NCBI GenBank assembly: GCA_963793415.1
Contig: CAWCAC010000002.1
Span: 558,001-622,000 of the forward strand
DNA: 64,000 nt
Origin: CAXMST01 sp963793415
Lineage (GTDB): Bacteria; Actinomycetota; Thermoleophilia; Solirubrobacterales; 70-9
Direction: 5' to 3'
A model generated the notes under the pieces. It searched no databases and was not told the origin of the DNA. It saw only the letters and a program-made list of their open reading frames with translations. This document shows, in pieces, positions 27,163 to 34,464 of the stretch (the stretch's first letter is position 1; every line of letters begins with the position of its first letter). The position numbers were made by a program, and so were the translations under genes.

Positions 27163-28614
27163 ATGAGTCCGGCGATACGCGGCTACGAACGGCTCGCCGA
27201 GAGTCTCTGCTCGGAGACGGCCGTCCTCAACCACGGCTTCTGGTCAGGGTTGGCGCCGGCGGGCAGCGCGGCATCGGCGTTCCGGCGCAACCGGCGCCTG
27301 TTCAGCGACCGGGCGATCGCGACGCTGCGTGAGGCGGCCACGAGCGGGGAAGAGGAGAGCGAGCGGCGCCGGCGCGCCCGGCAGTTGCTCGCGTTCGCAC
27401 TTGAGTCAAGGGTGCTGGCTGCACGTCTGCCCGAGGATGCTCGTGCCGCCGAGGCGGAGGCCCGGGCGCTCGTCCGGGCCGACGGCCGCTCGGTGCCGCT
27501 GACCCGGATCCGGGGCGCGCTCGTGGCGGAGCCCGACGCGGCCCGCCGGCGTCCCCTGCTCGCGGCCGCCGACGAGCTGGTCGCCGAGCGGCTCGATCCG
27601 CTGTTGAGCAGGGCTCGCGACCGCGAGATCGAGACGCTGGCGGCGGCCGGGTTCGGTTCGCGCAGCGAGGCGATCCTCGAGTCCGAGGGCATCGACCTCG
27701 CCGGTCTTGCCGCCGCCGCGTCCCGGTTCGTGGAGGCGAGTGAGGGGGAGTACACGGAGCTGCTCGAAGCCCGCACCCGCGAGCTCGGCCTCGACGCCGC
27801 CGACCTCGACGCCGCCGATCTTCCTGCCCTGGTCGAGGCGGGCGCGGCGTCGGCGCCGCTAGGAGCGGCGGAGCTCCGCGCCTCCTACGAGAGCTCGCTA
27901 GCTGGGCTCGGCCTCGACCCGCAGGCGGGCGGACGGATCACGCTCGACCTCGAGCCGAGGCCGGGCAAGTCGGAGCGCTCGTTCTGTACACCCGCCGTTG
28001 TCCCCGGCGACGTGCGGATCGTGATCGGCTGCGACGAGCGTGGCGGCGCCCGGTCGACGGCGCTGCTGCACGAGGCAGGTCACGCGCTGCACCGGGCCCA
28101 CACGGATCCGGATCTCGACGTTCCGGCCCGCCTACTCGGCGACAGCTCGGTGACGGAGTCGTACGCGTTTCTGTTCGAAGGGCTGGCGACGGGAGCGAGC
28201 GACGACTTTGCGTCGCTGCTGTTGGTGCGCCGCTACTGCGCGGTCCTGATCGCCGAGCTCGAGCTCGAGCGACGCTGGGGCGCGATCGAACCCGCCGAGG
28301 GACGGGAGCGCTTCGGCCGGGCGATCGCCACGGCGACCGGGGTGCCCTCGTCCGGCGCGCGCTGGCTGCGCGCCCCCGATCCCGGCTTCTATGCGGCCCG
28401 CTACCTGCGCGGTTGGATGCTCGCGGAGCTCTGGCGCCGCGAGCTCTGCGCTCGCTTCGGCGAGGGCTGGGCCGGCGAGCCCGAGGCCGGGGCGTGGTTG
28501 AGCGGGCTCTGGGCGGACGGCCAGCGGCGCGACGCGCTCCGGCTCGCCGTCGAGGAGACGGCGAGCGGGACAGCGTCGGGCGGTCTGGGCTTCGAAGCGT
28601 TGGCCAGGGTCTAG
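27163..28614 (+). CDS. Zinc metallopeptidase, gluzincin HEXXH type
   Basis: 483 residues, mostly helical. The zinc motif is LLHEAGHALHRAH; SVTESYAFLFEGL about 40 residues later contains the likely third ligand Glu, as in M3/M32-type oligopeptidases. The C-terminal Y-A-A-R-Y-L-R-G-W segment resembles the substrate-binding Tyr/Arg region of these enzymes. No signal peptide, so probably cytoplasmic peptide turnover. Shorter than thimet oligopeptidases (about 680) and close to carboxypeptidase Taq size. TATCGT lies 10 nt upstream of the ATG and overlaps the promoter of the divergent methyltransferase. Confidence 0.75.
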   Translation: MSPAIRGYERLAESLCSETAVLNHGFWSGLAPAGSAASAFRRNRRLFSDRAIATLREAATSGEEESERRRRARQLLAFALESRVLAARLPEDARAAEAEARALVRADGRSVPLTRIRGALVAEPDAARRRPLLAAADELVAERLDPLLSRARDREIETLAAAGFGSRSEAILESEGIDLAGLAAAASRFVEASEGEYTELLEARTRELGLDAADLDAADLPALVEAGAASAPLGAAELRASYESSLAGLGLDPQAGGRITLDLEPRPGKSERSFCTPAVVPGDVRIVIGCDERGGARSTALLHEAGHALHRAHTDPDLDVPARLLGDSSVTESYAFLFEGLATGASDDFASLLLVRRYCAVLIAELELERRWGAIEPAEGRERFGRAIATATGVPSSGARWLRAPDPGFYAARYLRGWMLAELWRRELCARFGEGWAGEPEAGAWLSGLWADGQRRDALRLAVEETASGTASGGLGFEALARV

Positions 28615-28618
28615 GGGT

Positions 28619-29335
28619 CTAAGCGGCCAGGCGCTTCTCGATCGCGTCGAGGATGCTCTTGCGCGCCTTGTTCTGCTTCTCGTAGGTGCGGACCTTGCGG
28701 GCGTCGGCCTTGCTCAGGGCAGCGATCCGGGTCTTCACCTGGGCGGCGGTGAGCTCGTCGTAGGCGGTGATCGGGAACCCCGGGACGCCCGCGCGTGAGC
28801 GCAGCTTGTCGGCCTGGGCGAGCGGCTCATCGGCGACGTCGATCGCGGCCTTGCGCGCCTTGCCGACGTTCTTGCTCGCCGTCTTGCGCGCCTTTGTCGC
28901 CCGGGTCTCGGCCTGCTTGCGAGCCTTGGTCGCGCGCGCCTCGACCTCCTTGCGAGCCTTGGTCGTGCGGCTCTCGACCTCCTTGCGGGCCTGCTCGATC
29001 GCCTTCTCGACCTCCTTGATCAGGTCCTCGGTCTGCTTGCGGCCCTTGGTGACCAGCTTGCTGACGATCTCGTTCGCGTCGTCGCGGGTCATGCGTCCGC
29101 GCTTGACGGCATCGTCGACGACCTCCTTGAAGCTGCGCTCGAGCGCCTCGCGAAACGCCTCGACGCTCTTGTCGGCGCGGTCGGCGGCGCGGGCCGGCTT
29201 CTTCGCGGCCTTCGGCTTCGACCTGGCGGCGGTCGTGGCGCGCGGCTTCGCGGCGGCAGGCTTCTTCGCCGCAGGCTTCTTCCGTGCGGTCGTCGTCTTC
29301 TTGCGCGTCGTCGTCTTCTTGGCGTTGGCTGCCAT
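28619..29335 (-). CDS. Lys/Ala-rich histone-like protein with coiled coil
   Basis: 238 residues. The first 60 are low-complexity Lys/Ala/Pro/Thr repeats (KKPAAKKPAAAK), as in bacterial H1-like proteins. Residues 60-115 are a helix (SVEAFREALERSFKEVVDDAV, then MTRDDANEIVSKLVTKGRK) reminiscent of phasin-like proteins. Then come four 11-residue repeats of the type TTKARKEVEAR, and a final domain LTAAQVKTRIAALSKADARKV like Rho-N/SAP-type modules. Probably binds DNA or coats polymer granules. GGAGGA is upstream of the ATG. Confidence 0.65.
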   Translation of the reverse strand: MAANAKKTTTRKKTTTARKKPAAKKPAAAKPRATTAARSKPKAAKKPARAADRADKSVEAFREALERSFKEVVDDAVKRGRMTRDDANEIVSKLVTKGRKQTEDLIKEVEKAIEQARKEVESRTTKARKEVEARATKARKQAETRATKARKTASKNVGKARKAAIDVADEPLAQADKLRSRAGVPGFPITAYDELTAAQVKTRIAALSKADARKVRTYEKQNKARKSILDAIEKRLAA

Positions 29336-29436
29336 CGATCCGTCCTCCGTTGGTTGACCCTCCGGCCACAACCTACTCATCCGGCGCCGGTTCGGGGCAG
29401 CGTCCGCCCCGATTCTGGTCTGCGGTTTGCGCGGAC

Positions 29437-30291
29437 CTAGGCTTCGAGCCCGAACGTGGCCTCGACCGGAGCGTGATCGGAGAGGCGGATCGGCAGCGGC
29501 CGCATGCCCGGTTCGGCCGTCGGATCGGCGACCTCGCGTCGCGCCGACGGCCACTGCGCCGGCGGCTCGCGGATCTCCAGCCCGCGGACGAGCAGGTGGT
29601 CGATCACCGCCGCGCCCGTCGGCGCTGCCAGCCCGAGCTCGCGCTCGAGCTCGGCGAACAGCGACGGGCTCGAGGCGGGCCGCAGGTTGAGATCACCGCC
29701 GAACAGGAGCGGCCGCTCGCCCGCCCAGGCGCTCGCCGTCGACGCCGCGAGGCGGACGTCGGCCGAGGCCGCCTCGCGTTTCTCGGAGGCGTGCAGATTG
29801 GCGACGCAGATGTCGTTGCGGAGAACGGTGAACGCCATCCGCCGGGTCTCCGGTCTCCGTCTAAGCGTCAGTTCACGGCGCTCGCGGATGACCGGGGCGC
29901 CGAAGGCGCCCCGTGCCAGGGTCAGGTTCGAGCCGCCCTCCCAGGATGCGACCAGGTCGGGATTCGCGCCGGCGGCCAGGCGTTGCAGCGGGGCGAGCAG
30001 CGGCGGCAGGTTGCGGGCGGTCAACGCCAGGTGCGACTCGGCCCGGCAGCGGGTCGCGAGGCTCTCGGCCCAGCGCGGCGGGCACTCCTGCAGCAGTGCG
30101 ATGTCCCAATCGGCGTCGGCGAGGACCGTCGCGAACTGCTCGAGCAGATCGAGGTTGACCTGCGCGTGCGTGTCGCCCCGCTCGGTCCGCCGCGTCAGCC
30201 GCGATCGCCAGGTGTGCAGGCCGGGCTGCGGGGCGCGGTCGCGCCCGTGGAACAGGTTCCAGCCAAGCACGCGCACTGCCCCGTCCGCCAC
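29437..30291 (-). CDS. Endonuclease/exonuclease/phosphatase-family protein, cytoplasmic
   Basis: 284 residues, GTG start, no signal peptide. EEP motifs in order: VLGWNLFHGRD, ALLQECPP, VANLHAS, LFGGDLNLRP, AAVIDHLLVRG and RLSDHAPVEATF. The Asn/Glu/His/Asp set for metal-dependent phosphodiester cleavage is complete. It is a second EEP enzyme in this window, unlike the secreted one at 11.1 kb in having no export signal. GATACT lies 6 nt before the GTG. Confidence 0.83.
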   Translation of the reverse strand: MADGAVRVLGWNLFHGRDRAPQPGLHTWRSRLTRRTERGDTHAQVNLDLLEQFATVLADADWDIALLQECPPRWAESLATRCRAESHLALTARNLPPLLAPLQRLAAGANPDLVASWEGGSNLTLARGAFGAPVIRERRELTLRRRPETRRMAFTVLRNDICVANLHASEKREAASADVRLAASTASAWAGERPLLFGGDLNLRPASSPSLFAELERELGLAAPTGAAVIDHLLVRGLEIREPPAQWPSARREVADPTAEPGMRPLPIRLSDHAPVEATFGLEA

Positions 30292-30367
30292 GCGGCAAGT
30301 ATCGGCTGCAGCTCGGCGGATGCGTTCGTGGCCCGGGGCGGGGGCGCGCTACGATCCCGCGCTTCCC

Positions 30368-31246
30368 ATGGCACCGCACTTCCTCACCGGGCATGAGCTG
30401 TCCGCCGGAGATCTGGAAGCACTGCTCGAGCGCGCGGCGGAGCTGAAGGCGGGGCGCCCCGGGCTCGGTGCGGATTCGCTCGCCGGCGACTCGGTCGCCC
30501 TGATCTTCGAGATGCCGTCGACGCGGACGAGGATCTCCTTCGAGGTCGGCGTCGCCGAGCTGGGAGGCACGCCGCTCATCCTCCGCGGCGACGAGATGCA
30601 GCTCGCCCGCGGCGAGTCGATCCGCGACACCGCCCGCGTCCTCTCGCGCTACGTCTCCGCGATCGCGATCCGCTCGGGCTCGCACGAGAACGTGGCCGAG
30701 CTCGCGGTCGAGGCCGACGTTCCGGTGATCAACGCGCTGACGCCGCTGCACCACCCCTGCCAGGCGCTCGCCGACCTGCTGACGCTGCGCGAGCGCTTCG
30801 ACACGCTCAGCGACCTGCGCGTCGCCTACGTCGGCGACGGCAACAACGTCGCCCGCTCGCTTGCGGTCCTCGGCGCTGCCGCCGGCGTCGACGTGGTCGT
30901 CTCCTCACCCGAGGGCTACACGCTCACCGACTGTCCCGAGGCGACGCTGATCTCCGATCCGCTCGAGGCGGCCGCCGGCGCCGACGCCCTCTACACCGAC
31001 GTCTGGATCTCGATGGGGGAGGAGGACGCCGAGAAGAAGCGCAAGGCGCTCGGTCCCTGGCAGCTCAACTCCGAACTGCTCGCCGCCGCCGACGAGAGCG
31101 CGATCGTCCTCCACTGTCTGCCGGCCCATCCCGGCGAGGAGATCAGCGCCGAGGTCCTCTACGGCGACCGCTCCGCCGTCTGGGACCAGGCCGAGAACCG
31201 CCTCCACGCCCAGAAGGCATTGCTGGAGATGCTGGTCGGGGACTAG
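30368..31246 (+). CDS. argF: Ornithine carbamoyltransferase
   Basis: 292 residues. Joins carbamoyl phosphate and ornithine to citrulline in arginine synthesis. The carbamoyl-phosphate site is MPSTRTRISFEVGV; HPCQALADLLTL and the ornithine site VLHCLPAHPGEEIS are complete. Slightly short of the usual 305-330, trimmed at loops. No other arg genes are adjacent, so it appears monocistronic here. TACGAT lies 12 nt before the ATG, giving a short leader at most. Convergent with the HTH gene, 3 nt apart. Confidence 0.93.
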   Translation: MAPHFLTGHELSAGDLEALLERAAELKAGRPGLGADSLAGDSVALIFEMPSTRTRISFEVGVAELGGTPLILRGDEMQLARGESIRDTARVLSRYVSAIAIRSGSHENVAELAVEADVPVINALTPLHHPCQALADLLTLRERFDTLSDLRVAYVGDGNNVARSLAVLGAAAGVDVVVSSPEGYTLTDCPEATLISDPLEAAAGADALYTDVWISMGEEDAEKKRKALGPWQLNSELLAAADESAIVLHCLPAHPGEEISAEVLYGDRSAVWDQAENRLHAQKALLEMLVGD

Positions 31247-31249
31247 ACC

Positions 31250-31951
31250 TCAGTAGAGCCCGTTGAGCCAGCGCGGCTCCTCGAAGTCGGCGTACTCCTG
31301 GATCGCGCCGTAGATGTGCTGGACGATCGACCGGCTGCGAAGCACTGACAATCTGCAGACGCCGTACGGGAGCTTGTTCCGCTTCAACCCGCTGCTGGAA
31401 GTTGGGCGGTGGTTGAGGGTGTGCTTCCGCAGACATGTTGTAGGGAGCTCGAGTGCGGTCAGCCAGTGCCGCTCGACTTCCTTCAGGGAGAGACCGTTGC
31501 CGAGGTAGACGTTGAGTGTCACGGTGAACCGCCCGGCTTCTACTTCGAAGCACTCGCGTAGGAAGCGGGCGAAGAACACGACCATCGGCCGATCGGAGTT
31601 GGCAAGGCTGAGGCGGCTCCTGCACTTGTTGCCTTCGGCCCAGTAGAGCATGCACCCGGCCTCATGTAAGGCGTCTCCCTCCCGAGCCCGCTCGCGGCCT
31701 TCGCTCTGAAGCGCCCGGCGTTCGTTGCGGTGCCGCTCGCTCCAGCGGTCCGCCCGCAGCTGCGCTCCGCGAAGGCGGTTGGCGCGTTGTTGCTCCGCGG
31801 AGAGCTGGATGTCGCGGACCCAAAGGCTCACGGTCGAAACCGAAACGCTCAGCTCGTCTGCGATCCGCTTCATCGAGACGCCGTCCGCCCTGAGCTGCCT
31901 CGCCATGGCGAACTTCTCAGGGAGATACGGATTCTCGGGCGGCGAGTGCAT
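31250..31951 (-). CDS. HTH protein with homing-endonuclease-like C-terminal domain
   Basis: 233 residues from ATG 31951. An N-terminal helix-turn-helix (ARQLRADGVSMKRIADELSVSVSTVSLWVRDI) resembles a resolvase/Hin-type HTH. After a basic helix comes a domain with MLYWAEGNKCRSRLSLANSD, a variable middle, RNKLPYGVCRLSVLRS and IYGAIQEYADFEEPRWL. The YWAEG ... N-S-D and K-L-P-Y-G-x-C phrases recur in LAGLIDADG-like orphan proteins of actinobacteria, as I recall. Base composition is visibly lower in G+C than its neighbours, and it lies beside tRNA-Glu, both suggesting a selfish or transferred gene. Function not proven. Confidence 0.55.
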   Translation of the reverse strand: MHSPPENPYLPEKFAMARQLRADGVSMKRIADELSVSVSTVSLWVRDIQLSAEQQRANRLRGAQLRADRWSERHRNERRALQSEGRERAREGDALHEAGCMLYWAEGNKCRSRLSLANSDRPMVVFFARFLRECFEVEAGRFTVTLNVYLGNGLSLKEVERHWLTALELPTTCLRKHTLNHRPTSSSGLKRNKLPYGVCRLSVLRSRSIVQHIYGAIQEYADFEEPRWLNGLY

Positions 31952-32023
31952 CCGGCCCGCCGAGCCTAGAAGCGGCCGCCGCACGCATGGCGCGCGGAAT
32001 GTGCCTAAATAGACTCTCCCGGC

Positions 32024-32095
32024 GGCCCCGTCGTCTAATGGTTAGGACTCCAGATTTTCATTCTGGCAACCGGGGTTCGATTCCCCGCGGGGCTA
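32024..32095 (+). tRNA. tRNA-Glu (TTC)
   Basis: 72 nt. The acceptor stem GGCCCCG pairs with 32088-32094 (one G-U). Anticodon stem CCAGA/TCTGG with loop TTTTCAT, anticodon TTC at 32057-32059. T-arm CGGGG-TTCGATT-CCCCG. CCA is not encoded. Confidence 0.96.
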
Positions 32096-32111
32096 CTCAC
32101 CTCCTCTAAGC

Positions 32112-32882
32112 ATGTACCCAGAAATCGAAATCGGCCCGCTGACGCTGCAGACGTTCGGCATCTGCTTCGGGCTCGGGTTCATCGCCGCCGGTGCCGTCAT
32201 CGCTCGTCGTTTCGGCGAGGTCGGCAAACAGCCTGACTGGGCCTACGAGATCGCCTTCGCGGCGCTGCTCGGCGGCCTGGTCGGGGCCCGGCTCTACTTC
32301 CTCTTCGACAACTGGGACGACGTCAGCGACGACCTGCTCGGCAACCTCTTCTCCGGCACGGGGCTCACTTGGTACGGCGGCGCGATCGGCGGCGCGCTCG
32401 CGGTGCTGGGCTGGGGCTGGTGGCGCGGGATCCTCAACCTCGGCCTGCCCGACCTCGCGGCCGCCCCGCTCGCGATCGGCTACGCGATCGGCCGCGTCGG
32501 CTGCCAGCTCTCAGGCGACGGCGACTACGGCAAAGCCTGGGACGGCCCCTGGGCGATGGCTTACCCCGACGGCACCGTCCCGACCGACACGCCCGTCCAC
32601 CCGACCCCGATCTACGAGACGCTGGCGATGGGCTCCGTCGCGATCGTGCTGTGGACGCTCCGCGACCGCTTCTCCCGCGGCCTGCTGTTTGCCCTCTACC
32701 TGATTCTCGCCGGCCTCTCGCGCTTCCTCGTCGAGTTCGTGCGCATCAACGACGACGCAGCGCTCGGGCTCACCGAGGCGCAGCTTCTCAGCGTCGCGAT
32801 GATCGCCGTCGGCGCGGTCTGGTTCGCAGTCAAGGCCTCGCGCGGTGAGATCCGGCGCGACCCCGCGATTCCGGCGATCTAG
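32112..32882 (+). CDS. lgt: Prolipoprotein diacylglyceryl transferase
   Basis: 256 residues, about seven membrane helices. Lgt transfers diacylglycerol from phosphatidylglycerol to the lipobox Cys of prolipoproteins. The Lgt signature is in GYAIGRVGCQLSGDGDYG; GLTWYGGAIGG and HPTPIYETL are other conserved segments, and RFLVEFVRIN is the C-terminal motif. It starts only 16 nt after tRNA-Glu, with no clear promoter or ribosome site in between, so it is probably released from a tRNA-mRNA transcript. Confidence 0.94.
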   Translation: MYPEIEIGPLTLQTFGICFGLGFIAAGAVIARRFGEVGKQPDWAYEIAFAALLGGLVGARLYFLFDNWDDVSDDLLGNLFSGTGLTWYGGAIGGALAVLGWGWWRGILNLGLPDLAAAPLAIGYAIGRVGCQLSGDGDYGKAWDGPWAMAYPDGTVPTDTPVHPTPIYETLAMGSVAIVLWTLRDRFSRGLLFALYLILAGLSRFLVEFVRINDDAALGLTEAQLLSVAMIAVGAVWFAVKASRGEIRRDPAIPAI

Positions 32883-32921
32883 CGGGCCCGGTCCCCAGCC
32901 CCGGTCCTCCCGGCCGGCGCC

Positions 32922-33674
32922 TCAGGCTGAGCGCAAGAGGCCGCCGTCGAGCGGGATCACTGCGCCGGTCAGGTATGCCGCCCGCTCCGAGGCGAGGAAG
33001 GCGACGAGGTCGCCGTACTCATCCGGCGTGCCCAATCGGCCGGCGGGGACGTCGGTACCGGCGACCTTCTCGGCGGCCTCGATCGACCCGTACATCTGCG
33101 CCAGCCGGTCGGTGGCGAAGCGGCCGGTGCCGATCGTGTTGACTGTGATCCCGTCGCCGGCGACCTCGCTCGAGAGCGTCTTGAACAGGCCGACAGTTGC
33201 CATCCGGTGCGCGTTCGAGAGCGCCAAGCCCGCGATCGGCTCGCGCACCGAGGACGAGGCAACGTTGACGATCCGGCCCCAGCCGCGCTCGCGCATCGCT
33301 GGGATCGCCGCCTCGATCAGCGTCTTCGGCGCGAGTACGAGCGACCGGTAGGCCAGCTCCCACTCCTCGCGGGCGTGATCGAGTGCCCCTCCCGGCGGCG
33401 GCCCGCCGGTGTTGACGACGAGGATCTCGAGCGGCCCGAGCAGCCTTTCCACCTCCGCCGGCAGCTCAGCGAGCCGATCGAGGTCGGTCGAGTCGGCCTC
33501 GATCACGACGGTCTCGCCGTCGAGTTCCGCCGCCGCCTCTTCGAGGTCGCCCCGGTTACGCGCGCAGAGCGCGACCTTGGTGCCCTCGCGGGAGAGCGAC
33601 CGGGCGATACCTCGGCCGATGCCGCGGCTGGCGCCCATTACGAGCGCCGTCCGGCCGCCGATCCCGAGATCCAT
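32922..33674 (-). CDS. SDR-family oxidoreductase lacking the catalytic Tyr-x3-Lys
   Basis: 250 residues. NAD(P) motif ALVMGASRGIGRGIA at residues 10-24, LVVNTGG (NNAG equivalent), and the catalytic Ser region IVNVASSSVREP. Where Y-x-x-x-K is expected, the sequence reads GLALSNAHRMATVG, so both Tyr and Lys are missing. The C-terminal P-L-D-G-G-L-L ending is typical. Either a changed mechanism or a non-enzymatic role is implied. Not in an operon. Confidence 0.8.
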   Translation of the reverse strand: MDLGIGGRTALVMGASRGIGRGIARSLSREGTKVALCARNRGDLEEAAAELDGETVVIEADSTDLDRLAELPAEVERLLGPLEILVVNTGGPPPGGALDHAREEWELAYRSLVLAPKTLIEAAIPAMRERGWGRIVNVASSSVREPIAGLALSNAHRMATVGLFKTLSSEVAGDGITVNTIGTGRFATDRLAQMYGSIEAAEKVAGTDVPAGRLGTPDEYGDLVAFLASERAAYLTGAVIPLDGGLLRSA

Positions 33675-33700
33675 GCTCCGCGACCCGCCCCGACCTCGGC

Positions 33701-34075
33701 CTACGAGAGCTTGCCGTAGAGCAGCAGGTTGGTCTTGTCGTCGGGATCGGCCTTCGCGTCGAACGCGGCGCCCTCGACGTAGTCCCTCTCGGCGCCGTCG
33801 GCCAGGTACTGGACGATGATCGCGTTGTAGGGCTCGCCGTTGTCCTCGACGGTCACCTCGAACGTGTACTCCTTGTTGAAACCGTCGGTGGCGCCGCTCT
33901 CGCCGACCGCGTTGATCACTGCGGTGCAGGGAACTCCGCTCGAGCCGAGCTTGTTGACGAGCTGCGCGTACTCGGCCATCGCCGGATCGGTCCCAGCGCT
34001 CATCGCGTCGCCGGCCTGCTTCGCCATCTGCTGGGCCTGATCCATCTGGCCCTTGAACTTGTCCATGAAACCCAT
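33701..34075 (-). CDS. Small conserved-type hypothetical protein
   Basis: 124 residues. The N-terminal amphipathic segment FMDKFKGQMDQAQQMAKQAGDAM is followed by a compact beta-rich domain (VPCTAVINAVGESG, KEYTFEVTVEDNGEPYNAIIVQYL). No signal peptide. AGGAGAG before the ATG at 34075 fixes the start. I recognise no family; the layout resembles small SHOCT/oligomerising actinobacterial proteins. It lies just upstream of tRNA-Val on the other strand. Confidence 0.5.
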   Translation of the reverse strand: MGFMDKFKGQMDQAQQMAKQAGDAMSAGTDPAMAEYAQLVNKLGSSGVPCTAVINAVGESGATDGFNKEYTFEVTVEDNGEPYNAIIVQYLADGAERDYVEGAAFDAKADPDDKTNLLLYGKLS

Positions 34076-34188
34076 GATCCGTCTCTCCTGACTCCGTGAC
34101 CTGACGCCGCGGCCGAGCCTATCGCCGGGCGACCCCGTGCGCGACCCCCTTGGCCGGCTTGCCCGTCCGCTACCTTGCCCGGGCACCC

Positions 34189-34261
34189 GGGCGGTTAGCT
34201 CAGTTGGGAGAGCACCTGCCTTACAAGCAGGGGGTCACTGGTTCGAGCCCAGTACCGCCCA
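34189..34261 (+). tRNA. tRNA-Val (TAC), intact
   Basis: 73 nt. Acceptor GGGCGGT pairs with ACCGCCC. D-arm GCTC...GAGC. Anticodon stem CCTGC/GCAGG with loop CTTACAA (TAC). T-arm ACTGG-TTCGAGC-CCAGT. The 3' half from the anticodon stem onward is duplicated exactly at 39086-39130 and 41292-41339. Confidence 0.97.
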
Positions 34262-34384
34262 TGCCGCCGCCGCGGAGCCGGTCCCCCGAATCCCGTCGCT
34301 CCTGCTGATGGTTCCGGGCGGAACGCCCCAGCACCTGTAGCCTCACTCAGCAGACGCGACGGCCGGTGGTTCTCGAACACCTGC

Positions 34385-34408
34385 ATCTGTCGGCGACTTC
34401 CTCGCTAC
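34385..34408 (+). promoter_or_regulatory. Shared upstream box of fibre gene 1
   Basis: A 24-nt sequence identical to 36691-36714. Each copy ends 56-57 nt before the start of its fibre gene, so it may be a promoter or a 5' regulatory element. Confidence 0.5.
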
Positions 34409-34464
34409 TTTCGTCCCTCGCCTCAGCGCAGTTCCTCAACGGTTCTGCACCAAAGGGAGTCGAG

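Noticed and set aside
34137..34340. 67-codon ORF over tRNA-Val
   Set aside because: It is the tRNA gene read as protein.
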